A stretch of 64,000 bases of DNA from Oligoflexia bacterium (GTDB lineage Bacteria > Bdellovibrionota > UBA1018): assembly GCA_903895855.1 (NCBI GenBank), contig CAITVN010000024.1:1-64000 (forward strand), given 5' to 3'. This document shows positions 24,390-32,659 of this stretch, piece by piece. Below the pieces are notes generated by a model, which was not told where the DNA came from, did not search any database, and saw only the letters and a program-made list of their open reading frames with translations. The translations under genes were made by a program, and so were the position numbers. Within the stretch, counting starts at the first letter, position 1. Each line of letters opens with the position of its first letter.

Positions 24390-27300
24390 ATGAGAAATTT
24401 TTATGACATCATGTCGATGCACTTAAAAAAGAGGGTGAGAACTCAACTCATCGGCGTGAGTCTCATCACTCTAATTTCTGCCCCCGGCTGCCGCGTGGGG
24501 GGTTCACTCGTACCCGATTCGATTCAGAGAATCACCGCGAGCCCTACTCCAGAAGCGATCAGCGATAGCGATGCAGGCACTTCAACAACCGACACAACGA
24601 CCGCCGATACCGCGACTGAACCTTCTGCGACTTCAAGTTCTCTACCGCTAACTTTACCTAGCAATCTTCCGGCGGCAACCGACGTGATTTCTGGCGCCTC
24701 ATTTCTCGACGCTGACGGCAACTGGCAAACGGGTAGTTTGGCAGACTTCGGCACGCTGGTTATTTCAAGTGTCTCTGAAGCCCACCTACTGGGCAGAGTG
24801 AGCTCAATCAGCGTGAATGCAAATGCTGTCGTTGCATCAGCGATGGGCGCGCACACTGATTTTCCGACCGCGTCGCAAGTGGTTGCCGGCAAATATTTTC
24901 TGACCGATAATGCCACTCCCGTTGTAGGTACGCTGACCAACCACGGTGCGGTCACGATCGCATCAACTTCAGCGTCATACGGCCCAGGCTACGTTTCTTC
25001 TGTCGCTGTGAATGCGAACTCGGTGATCGCTTCAGCTCAGGGCTCGAACACAACCTTTCCGACCGCTTCGCAAGTACTCACAGGTAAGTACGTGCTCACC
25101 AACAATGCAACACCCATTTTAGGCACCATGACTGATCACGGGGCCGTTACCATCGCTTCGACTTCAGCGTCATACGGGCCAGGCTATGTTTCTTCTGTCG
25201 CTGTGAATGCAAACTCTGTCATCGCTTCTGCTCAAGGTTCAAACACGACGTTTCCGACTGCCGCTCAAGTTCTCACCGGCAAGTACGTGCTTGGCAATAC
25301 CGCGACACCGATTCTAGGTACCATGACTGATCACGGGGCCGTCACCATCGCTTCAACGTCTGCCTCATACGGCCCGGGCTACGTTTCGTCGATCACGACA
25401 AACGCGAACTCAGTGATCGCTTCGGCTCAAGGCTCGAACACGACCTTTCCGACCGCAGCACAAGTACTCACCGGCAAGTACGTGCTCGGCAACACGGCAA
25501 CACCGATTTTAGGTACCATGACTGATCACGGCGCGGTTACTATTGCTTCAACTTCAGCCTCGTATGGTCCCGGCTACGTTTCTTCAATCACCACCAATGC
25601 AAACTCAATCATTGCCTCTGCCCAAGGCTCAAACACTGATTTCCCGACTGCCGCTCAGGTCGTCACCGGTAAGTACGTGCTCGGCAACACCGCCACTCCC
25701 ATCTTAGGCACGATGGCAGATCATGGAGCTGTATCGGTCACCTCTGCGACAGCTTCGTACACATCGGGTCACGTGAGTTCAATTTCAGTCAACGCCAATG
25801 CGGTCGTGAGTTCGGCCATGGGCGCACACACTGATTTTCCGACCGCCTCGCAAGTTCTCACCGGCAAATATTATCTCACTGACAACGCGACACCCATTCT
25901 TGGCACGATGACCAACCATGGCGCCCTAACGATTGCATCGACATCAGCTTCATATGGCCCGGGCTACGTTTCTTCGATTTCTACCAACGCAAATTCGATC
26001 ATTGCATCAGCTCAAGGATCAAATACCGATTTTCCGACTGCCGCCCAAGTACTCACAGGAAAATACGTACTCGGCAATACCGCCACACCCATCTTGGGCA
26101 CCATGACTGATCACGGAGCGGTGACCATTGCTTCAACATCGGCCTCTTACGGGGCCGGTTATGTGTCGTCGATCGCAACCAATGCGAATTCAATTATCGC
26201 TTCAGCACAAGGCTCGAACACTGATTTTCCAACCGCTTCTCAGGTTCTCACTGGAAAATATTTTCTGACAAACAATGCCACCCCCATCTTAGGCACCATG
26301 ACCAATCATGGCGCGGTCACGATCAATTCAACCACTAATTCTTATGCCGCTGGTTATGTTTCTTCGATCGCTGTTGACGCTGACGCGGTAGTTGCCGCAG
26401 CGATGGGACTGAACACAGACTTTCCGACTGCCGCACAAGTTCTGTCGGGCAAATACTACTTAACCACCACCGGCACCCCGATTGTGGGCACGATGACCAA
26501 TCACGGCGCGGTTTCAATCACTTCGACCGCTAGCTATGGCGCGGGCTATGTTTCTTCAATTGCCATCAATGCCGGAGCAGATTTGCTGAGCGAAAATATC
26601 GTTTCAACAAAAACCATCATGAACATTGCGGGTTCTGCAACGAGAGTGGGCAACGTCGGCACAGGCAGCGAAGCCACCGCAAGTTCAGTCTGCAGTGGCA
26701 GGTACCTCGCGAGCGCTACAGGGGCCGCTGTGAATGGTATTCGTTATTGTCCACAGCTTACCCTGAGTTACACCACTGGACTAACTGTCTGGCTTAAGGC
26801 TGATGACCTCAACGGCAACGGCGATGGCAACACTGGTTTTTCAATCGGCTCTGAAGTGGGCACCTGGAAAGACTCTAGTGGCTCAGGAAATCACTTCACA
26901 CAGGCTACTGCAACCCAACTACCCACCTACCGAAGGGCACCTGGCAATATGGAGGTCGTCAGATTTGATGGCACCAATGACTACCTATCGCGCACACTCA
27001 CTCATATTTCTGAGGTTTTTCCGAATGTAGATTCGGTCGACATTTTTGCCGTTATCATGCAAAAAGCGTCTCAAGCTGATAACCCGCTTCTTTATGGGCT
27101 TTTCACCACTTCCGCCAACGCAGTGCAAGTGTGGGCAACTTCGACAGACAAATTTTACATTAATTTTGGAAATGCCACCGCTGGTCAGGGTGTCTGGAAT
27201 CCGGCCCAGACAACCGACTGGGACAATACTTATCACCTAATCGAGATTTACCGAAACGGCACTGCAGCCAATACGACTGAGATCAAAGTTGATGGAGCCC

Positions 27301-27518
27301 AAATAACCGGGTCACCCAGCACCCTTACCGACCCACTCGATAACACCACCGCTGCAGGCACCTTATACCTTGGTACAAGGCAACCCACTCCGTGCTACCT
27401 AAAAGGAGATATCGCCGAGCTCATGATCTATGGGTCAGCGATCACCAACTCAACCAACCGTACCACCGTTCAATGCTATTTGAGCAATAAATACGGTTTC
27501 GGCATATCTGGCTGTTGA
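24390..27518 (+). CDS. repeat lipoprotein with nine 65-residue repeats and lectin-like C-terminus (copy 1)
   Basis: The 1042-residue exported protein has a lipobox in LITLISAPGC, followed by RVGGSLVPDSIQRITASPTPE and a Thr/Ser-rich linker. Nine tandem units of 65 residues follow, with the core FPTAxQVLTGKYxLxNxATP, ILGTMTDHGAV, GPGYVSSI and NANSVIASAQGSNT. The alternating G-K-Y...G-T-M pattern resembles shaft repeats in phage tail fibres and trimeric adhesins (inference). After a Cys-containing connector, residues about 790-1042 form a LamG/ConA-like domain: GLTVWLKADDLNGNGDGN, TWKDSSGSGNHF, VVRFDGTNDYL, GDIAELMIYGSA and a terminal YLSNKYGFGISGC. It is probably a surface fibre with a carbohydrate-binding tip. 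Confidence 0.8.
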   Translation: MRNFYDIMSMHLKKRVRTQLIGVSLITLISAPGCRVGGSLVPDSIQRITASPTPEAISDSDAGTSTTDTTTADTATEPSATSSSLPLTLPSNLPAATDVISGASFLDADGNWQTGSLADFGTLVISSVSEAHLLGRVSSISVNANAVVASAMGAHTDFPTASQVVAGKYFLTDNATPVVGTLTNHGAVTIASTSASYGPGYVSSVAVNANSVIASAQGSNTTFPTASQVLTGKYVLTNNATPILGTMTDHGAVTIASTSASYGPGYVSSVAVNANSVIASAQGSNTTFPTAAQVLTGKYVLGNTATPILGTMTDHGAVTIASTSASYGPGYVSSITTNANSVIASAQGSNTTFPTAAQVLTGKYVLGNTATPILGTMTDHGAVTIASTSASYGPGYVSSITTNANSIIASAQGSNTDFPTAAQVVTGKYVLGNTATPILGTMADHGAVSVTSATASYTSGHVSSISVNANAVVSSAMGAHTDFPTASQVLTGKYYLTDNATPILGTMTNHGALTIASTSASYGPGYVSSISTNANSIIASAQGSNTDFPTAAQVLTGKYVLGNTATPILGTMTDHGAVTIASTSASYGAGYVSSIATNANSIIASAQGSNTDFPTASQVLTGKYFLTNNATPILGTMTNHGAVTINSTTNSYAAGYVSSIAVDADAVVAAAMGLNTDFPTAAQVLSGKYYLTTTGTPIVGTMTNHGAVSITSTASYGAGYVSSIAINAGADLLSENIVSTKTIMNIAGSATRVGNVGTGSEATASSVCSGRYLASATGAAVNGIRYCPQLTLSYTTGLTVWLKADDLNGNGDGNTGFSIGSEVGTWKDSSGSGNHFTQATATQLPTYRRAPGNMEVVRFDGTNDYLSRTLTHISEVFPNVDSVDIFAVIMQKASQADNPLLYGLFTTSANAVQVWATSTDKFYINFGNATAGQGVWNPAQTTDWDNTYHLIEIYRNGTAANTTEIKVDGAQITGSPSTLTDPLDNTTAAGTLYLGTRQPTPCYLKGDIAELMIYGSAITNSTNRTTVQCYLSNKYGFGISGC
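24798..26552 (+). repeat. 195-bp tandem repeats, nine units (copy 1)
   Basis: Measured between the conserved Val codon of each V-S-S motif, the array runs from 24798 to 26550, 1752 bp. That is eight units of 195 bp and a last one of 192 bp. Units near 25080-25560 are nearly identical, which marks recent duplication or gene conversion. Confidence 0.85.
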
Positions 27519-27556
27519 CCTAGGGTCACACCAGACACACTGCCCAACTTTTACAG

Positions 27557-27641
27557 ATCAGATACACTTATAGTAAGGATTATTGCGACCTTAAGTGCAC
27601 CACACTGCGTGTGTTCACTTAGGTTCCAATTGCGAATGACT
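27557..27641 (+). promoter_or_regulatory. leader/promoter shared by the two repeat-lipoprotein genes (copy 2)
   Basis: CAGATACACT-TATAGT-AAGGA-TTATTGCGACC-TTAAG-TGCAC matches copy 1 (24304 onward) in order and spacing. A CACAC-TGC-GTGTG hairpin at about 27601-27613 replaces CCACT-TC-AGTGG. The similarity stops before the start codons. Confidence 0.5.
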
Positions 27642-30600
27642 ATGGCATCTTTATTTTACATAACGTCAGTGTTGATAAAAGAAAGGACAACCTTAAAAAT
27701 CATTGGCGTTTCTTTGCTCGCGTTATTCTCAGCTTCTGGCTGTCGCGTGGGCGGTGCTCTCACACCTGATGCTATTAAAAACATTACCGCGAGTCCGACT
27801 CCTGAACCCAGCAGTTCGCCAGCCCCCTCACCGACACCTAGCCCCAGCCCGTCGGCTTCAGCAACCGCAAGCTCAGTGCCACTCTCGCTTCCTGCAATTG
27901 CCCCGCTTGCTCGCGAAGTTGTCGCGGGCGAAGCCTTTCTCGACGAAGCCGGAAACTGGCAGACCGGTACGCTACCTGAACTCGGTGCGCTACTCATCTC
28001 AAGCGTCGGCGAGACTCACTCAACCGGAAAAGTGAGTTCAGTTGCGGTTGACGCTAACGCCGTCGTGGCTTCTGCTATGGGCGCCCACACTGATTTTCCA
28101 ACCGCTTCTCAAGTTGTGGCAGGTAAGTATTATCTCACTAACACTGGCACACCAGCCGTCGGTACCATGCCAGTTCTTGGCGCGCTATCAATCAACTCCA
28201 CTTCATCGTCATCAGGCGCGGGCTATGTATCTTCAATCTCGGTTAATGCTAATGCAGTAGTCGCTTCAGCGATGAATGGACAAACTAATTTTCCGACCGC
28301 GGGCCAAGTGCTCACGGGCAAATATTACCTCACCAATACTGCGACTCCGACCATGGGCACGATGGCTAACCTCGGCGCGATTTCGATCAACTCGACTTCA
28401 ACTTCATCAACCGCTGGTTACGTTTCTTCGATCTCGGTTGATGCAAACGCGGTGGTCACTTCAGCAATGAGTGGGCACACTGACTTTCCGACTGCGGGCC
28501 AAGTGCTCACTGGAAAATATTATTTGACCAACACAGCCACGCCGGCAGTCGGCACGATGGCAAATCTCGGCGCGGTTTCGATCAACTCGACTTCAACTTC
28601 ATCAACTGCGGGTTACGTTTCTTCAATCTCAGTTGATGCAAATGCAGTGGTCACTTCAGCAATGAGTGGGCACACTGACTTTCCGACCGCGGGCCAGGTA
28701 CTCACTGGCAAATACTATTTGACCAACACAGCCACGCCGGCAGTCGGCACGATGGCAAATCTCGGCGCGGTTTCGATCAACTCGACTTCAACTTCATCAA
28801 CTGCGGGTTACGTTTCTTCAATCTCGGTCGATGGTAATGCGGTGGTCACTTCAGCCATGAGTGGGCACACTGATTTTCCGACTGCAAGCCAGGTACTCGC
28901 TGGCAAGTACTATTTGACTAATACCACTACTCCTGCCGTAGGTACGATGACTGACTTAGGTGCTGTTTCAATCACTTCAACTTCTTCAACATCAGGGGCC
29001 GGATACGTTTCGTCAATCACGGTAGATGGCAATGGCATCGTGGCATCAGCGATGGGCGCCCACACCGATTTTCCGACCGCTAGCCAAGTGCTGACTGGCA
29101 AATACTATTTAACCAACACAGCCACGCCGGCAGTCGGCACGATGGCCGACTTGGGCGCTATCTCGATCAATTCGACCTCAACCTCATCAACCGCAGGTTA
29201 CGTTTCGTCAATCAGTGTTGATGGCAATGCAGTAGTCACTTCGGCCATGGGTGGGCACACTGATTTTCCAACCGCTAGCCAAGTACTCACCGGCAAATAC
29301 TACTTAACGAACACGACAACTCCAGCTGTTGGCACGATGGCCAACCTCGGCGCTATCACAGTCAATTCAACTTCGACTTCATCAACCGCTGGTTACGTCT
29401 CTTCGATCTCAGTTGACGCTAACGCAGTTGCCGCTTCAGCGATGGGCGCCCACACCGATTTTCCGACAGCTGCGCAAGTGCTCACAGGCAAGTACTTTCT
29501 CACTGATAACGCCACTCCGGTAGTAGGCACCATGACCGATCACGGCGCAGTTTCAATCACTTCGACCTCAAGCAGCTACACGGCCGGCTATGTTTCGTCG
29601 ATTGGCGTGAATGCCAATTCAGTGATCAATTCGGCGTTGGGTGGCCACACCGGCGCTGCGGCCGGTGACGTATTTACGGGTAAATACTTTTTATCAACGA
29701 CAGCGACCCCCACTCAAGGCACCATGGCAGACCTTGGCGCTTTCTCGGTGACCTCGACTGCAAGCACCTCGACCGCAGGTTACGTATCGTCGATAACGGT
29801 CAACCCCGGAGCTGATTTTCTCAATACTAATATCTGCACAGGTAAAACTATTCTCGGGGTCGGTGGTAGTGCGTCTTGTATTGGCGCTGCTGGCACAGGT
29901 ACCGAAGGTACCGCAATCTCTCTTTGCAGCGGCAAGTACCTCTGGTACCGAACCGGTGCGGCAGTTAACGGCACACGCTACTGCGCACCAGATACTTTAA
30001 GTTACACAACAGGTCTCAAGCTTTGGCTGAAGGCTGACGATCTCAATGGCAATGCCGACGCCAACACTGGCTACTCACTGGGCGGTGAAGTGAGCACCTG
30101 GAAGGACTCGAGCGGTTCTGGCAATCACGTGAGCCAAGCCGGAGCCGGCCAGAAACCCACCTACAACCGAACTCAAGGCAGCATGGCAGTAGTGCGATTT
30201 GATGGCACCAATGATTCACTTACCCGAAGCATCACCGCTTCAGATGTTTTTCCGAATACGAATCAAGTCGATGTATTTGTAGTCATGATGCAAAAAGGAG
30301 CTCAGGCGAATAGCGTTGTTTTTTCGATTCTCCTACCTGACCTCACCAACTTCATCGATTTGCAAGCCACGTTTAATAATGGCATTTATGCCGACTATGG
30401 CAACTACTTGACTGGCGGTCGCTGGGTCGCTAGTCAGCCCACAGAGTGGGACAACGCCTTTCATATTGTCGAAATGTATCGCAGTGGGGGAAGTGGCGAG
30501 ATAGTCGTCGATGGTACAACCCTCGCCCTAACCCAAGGCGGCGGTGGATTAACCGACTCAGCTGACGTGACTCCAACTGGAACTTTTATCGTCGGAGCTG

Positions 30601-30731
30601 AATCAACTACCTACCTCATGGGTGATATCGCCGAATTGCTCATTTTCGGCTCTGCTCTCGGTGCGGGTGACCGCACCACCGTGAAGTGCTACCTAAGCAA
30701 TAAATACGGCTTTGGACTATCTGGCTGTTAG
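27642..30731 (+). CDS. repeat lipoprotein with nine 65-residue repeats and lectin-like C-terminus (copy 2)
   Basis: This paralogue has the plan of the preceding gene: lipobox (LLALFSASGC), RVGGALTPDAIKNITASPTPE and a linker of Ser-Pro repeats. Nine 65-residue units have the core FPTAGQVLTGKYYLTNTATP, AVGTMANLGAVSINSTS and TAGYVSSISVDANAVVTSAM. A LamG/ConA-like C-terminus contains WLKADDLNGNADANTG, WKDSSGSGNHV, VRFDGTNDSL, GDIAELLIFGSA and YLSNKYGFGLSGC. I start it at the ATG at 27642 because the 24 residues up to IGVS then align one-to-one with copy 1; the frame is open to a GTG at 27609. Repeats are more similar within each gene than between genes, so each array has been homogenised separately. 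Confidence 0.8.
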   Translation: MASLFYITSVLIKERTTLKIIGVSLLALFSASGCRVGGALTPDAIKNITASPTPEPSSSPAPSPTPSPSPSASATASSVPLSLPAIAPLAREVVAGEAFLDEAGNWQTGTLPELGALLISSVGETHSTGKVSSVAVDANAVVASAMGAHTDFPTASQVVAGKYYLTNTGTPAVGTMPVLGALSINSTSSSSGAGYVSSISVNANAVVASAMNGQTNFPTAGQVLTGKYYLTNTATPTMGTMANLGAISINSTSTSSTAGYVSSISVDANAVVTSAMSGHTDFPTAGQVLTGKYYLTNTATPAVGTMANLGAVSINSTSTSSTAGYVSSISVDANAVVTSAMSGHTDFPTAGQVLTGKYYLTNTATPAVGTMANLGAVSINSTSTSSTAGYVSSISVDGNAVVTSAMSGHTDFPTASQVLAGKYYLTNTTTPAVGTMTDLGAVSITSTSSTSGAGYVSSITVDGNGIVASAMGAHTDFPTASQVLTGKYYLTNTATPAVGTMADLGAISINSTSTSSTAGYVSSISVDGNAVVTSAMGGHTDFPTASQVLTGKYYLTNTTTPAVGTMANLGAITVNSTSTSSTAGYVSSISVDANAVAASAMGAHTDFPTAAQVLTGKYFLTDNATPVVGTMTDHGAVSITSTSSSYTAGYVSSIGVNANSVINSALGGHTGAAAGDVFTGKYFLSTTATPTQGTMADLGAFSVTSTASTSTAGYVSSITVNPGADFLNTNICTGKTILGVGGSASCIGAAGTGTEGTAISLCSGKYLWYRTGAAVNGTRYCAPDTLSYTTGLKLWLKADDLNGNADANTGYSLGGEVSTWKDSSGSGNHVSQAGAGQKPTYNRTQGSMAVVRFDGTNDSLTRSITASDVFPNTNQVDVFVVMMQKGAQANSVVFSILLPDLTNFIDLQATFNNGIYADYGNYLTGGRWVASQPTEWDNAFHIVEMYRSGGSGEIVVDGTTLALTQGGGGLTDSADVTPTGTFIVGAESTTYLMGDIAELLIFGSALGAGDRTTVKCYLSNKYGFGLSGC
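28032..29786 (+). repeat. 195-bp tandem repeats, nine units (copy 2)
   Basis: The Val codons of the V-S-S motifs run from 28032 to 29784, again 1752 bp, exactly as in copy 1. Units at about 28490-28690 and 28685-28880 are almost identical over nearly their full length. Confidence 0.85.
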
Positions 30732-30749
30732 TGCCCCGACTCAAAACAC

Positions 30750-32006
30750 CTAAAATTCAAACGACTCTAAAAGTGAAACCGACGAGCTTTGTATCGTCGC
30801 AGCCGCAATCGGCGCAAAGTTTAAGCTCGCGTAATTCAATTGAGTGATCGAACGGTATTTTTTTCCGATGTCTTTACTAAACTGCAGCCCTGCCTTGATT
30901 TCGCGCTCTCCACCAGCCGTCTGAAAACTGGTCCCTGCCGGCATGAAACTAAAGAAGGCCTCAATACTACTTCCCTGACTAAGGCGCAGAAATAGACTCG
31001 GAAACGCCTGAGGCAAAATGAGGTTGTGATAACCAAACGAGCTGTCACTCACAAACATGGTTGAATAATTAGCGCCAGCATTGATACCGAATCGCAGTGC
31101 CGACCCAAATAATGAAACCGTCAGCTTGATCAGCGCCTGAGACTGAAACAGTCGCGACGAACGCTTCGACTGAGTTGCCCAAAGGGGTAATACATCAATC
31201 TTTGCATTCCAAGAAAGCACCAAAGCCGAGGGCACCCAAACGTAATCGGCCTGGGCACCTGCAGTTAAGGCAACCTCACTGAATTTTTCGGTTCCGGTTT
31301 CGGTGTAAGTCATCGCCGAAGCCCCCATGATGGCCGAAAGGCGACGCCGGCTGCGATTGACAGAAAGGTCTTCTAGCGACTCGGGTTTCTCGTACACCAA
31401 TTCACACTCGAGCGTCTCAGTCTCAGTTGGCTTATCTTTTGAAACAGCTTCAAGTACAATTTTGAAATTTTTTCCGGTAACCGCGTTATCGAGTAAGGCA
31501 AAAGTATAAGAAAACGTACCGAGCTCTGGGTTGTCGATGTTGACCAGTTTCTTATCGTGCCTCAATCGCCAACCTGGCCGAAGAAATTCGCCCGAGATTG
31601 TGACCATCGCTTTGAGTGCCGTACTCTTGGTCGGAGTATTTCTATAGATTTCGGCAGCCTTCTCGTAGGGGCTTCCCCGCGCGGTATCTCTTGCGCCACC
31701 TCTTGCGCCATCTTTCGACAAATCGGCGACATCACTCACTTCAGCAATGGGGCGAACGGCAAGCACAAGAATACCCGGCTTTGGTCGAAGCACCCGAGCA
31801 TAAGCGATTGTGAGACCCGAATCAGATGCGTTGGCGAAGCCCCCCGGCTCTGCCCAACCAATTATCGCCAAAAACAGCAAAGCAAGGCATAGAAACCCAA
31901 AACGACCTCGAACAGGGTTGATTATTCTACTCACACTTACGGGTATTTTTTGGCCAAAATCTAAGGCCAATCTCTTGAATACGTTGCTAAATTCTGCCTT
32001 GTTCAC
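30750..32006 (-). CDS. predicted outer-membrane beta-barrel protein
   Basis: The 418-residue protein has a long N-terminal signal region (hydrophobic core FLCLALLFLAIIGWA near residues 37-52). A soluble domain of about 150 residues includes a low-complexity KDGARGGARDTARG segment. The C-terminal half has alternating strands (LTAGAQADYVWVPSALVLSWN, LRFGINAGANYSTMFV, LNYASLNFAPI) and ends ESFEF, the aromatic BAM signal. No family is recognised. It is convergent with the repeat lipoprotein, separated by 18 nt, and resembles the protein at 762-2135 in plan, with no obvious sequence identity. Confidence 0.6.
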   Translation of the reverse strand: MNKAEFSNVFKRLALDFGQKIPVSVSRIINPVRGRFGFLCLALLFLAIIGWAEPGGFANASDSGLTIAYARVLRPKPGILVLAVRPIAEVSDVADLSKDGARGGARDTARGSPYEKAAEIYRNTPTKSTALKAMVTISGEFLRPGWRLRHDKKLVNIDNPELGTFSYTFALLDNAVTGKNFKIVLEAVSKDKPTETETLECELVYEKPESLEDLSVNRSRRRLSAIMGASAMTYTETGTEKFSEVALTAGAQADYVWVPSALVLSWNAKIDVLPLWATQSKRSSRLFQSQALIKLTVSLFGSALRFGINAGANYSTMFVSDSSFGYHNLILPQAFPSLFLRLSQGSSIEAFFSFMPAGTSFQTAGGEREIKAGLQFSKDIGKKYRSITQLNYASLNFAPIAAATIQSSSVSLLESFEF

Positions 32007-32165
32007 TTATCAGCAATCATAATACTGACCGCTGAAAAGGCCAACGAAATCTGCCCCCCCACTGATATTGCATCAATTGAGAGCCTCTGCCAGTCGCCCC
32101 TTAATGTTTTGATTATTAAACATTACCGACGTAGTAACGAGCTCACACCACTGGAGCAAACAGCT

Positions 32166-32648
32166 ATGAAAATCACATCACAACTCTCACTCACCCTAGG
32201 GGCATTGACCGCCGTTGTGGTCACATTTACGACCACTCTTTCAACCGCCAGTGCAGCACAAAGCGCCGACCCGTGGCCCTTGGGATCACACTGCGGCCTG
32301 ACCGATCAGTACACCGGTCAATTCAACGACCCACAGTTGAAACCCATCGGCCAATCCATTGACCTTGCGATCGCTAGCCCGAGTCAAATTTCGAGCCTCT
32401 CGCCGACACTTCAGAAAACTCTCGTGACCTGCCTTCGCGAAATTGCCGAATGCAACACGGCGACTGCCTGCGTTCATCAAATTGCAGACCCTCTCGTCGG
32501 CCCCGATCTTCAAACCTACGCGCTCAACGGGATACGGTACACGGTACTCACCCTAATGGCTGGAGGCAATGTCGTGGGCTGGATCATGCCCGAAAACTCA
32601 GTCAAACCCATCGCAGATATCTCTGACGGCGATGTCATTTGCCGATAA
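32166..32648 (+). CDS. small secreted protein, about 160 aa
   Basis: I choose the ATG at 32166 over the frame start at 32109. It has a GGAG ribosome binding site 9 nt upstream and gives a clean signal peptide (MKITSQLSLTLGALTAVVVT, cleavage near STASAAQSA). The mature part of about 130 residues contains five cysteines (HCGL, TCLRE, AECN, ACVHQ, VICR) that could form disulfides in the periplasm or outside. Function is unknown. It is convergent with the alpha-2-macroglobulin gene, 11 nt apart. Confidence 0.65.
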   Translation: MKITSQLSLTLGALTAVVVTFTTTLSTASAAQSADPWPLGSHCGLTDQYTGQFNDPQLKPIGQSIDLAIASPSQISSLSPTLQKTLVTCLREIAECNTATACVHQIADPLVGPDLQTYALNGIRYTVLTLMAGGNVVGWIMPENSVKPIADISDGDVICR

Positions 32649-32659
32649 GTGACGACAAC

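Noticed and set aside
24798-29786. Regular 195-bp repeats considered as a CRISPR-like or satellite array
   Set aside because: Units are in frame, lack unique spacers and encode a continuous protein repeat.
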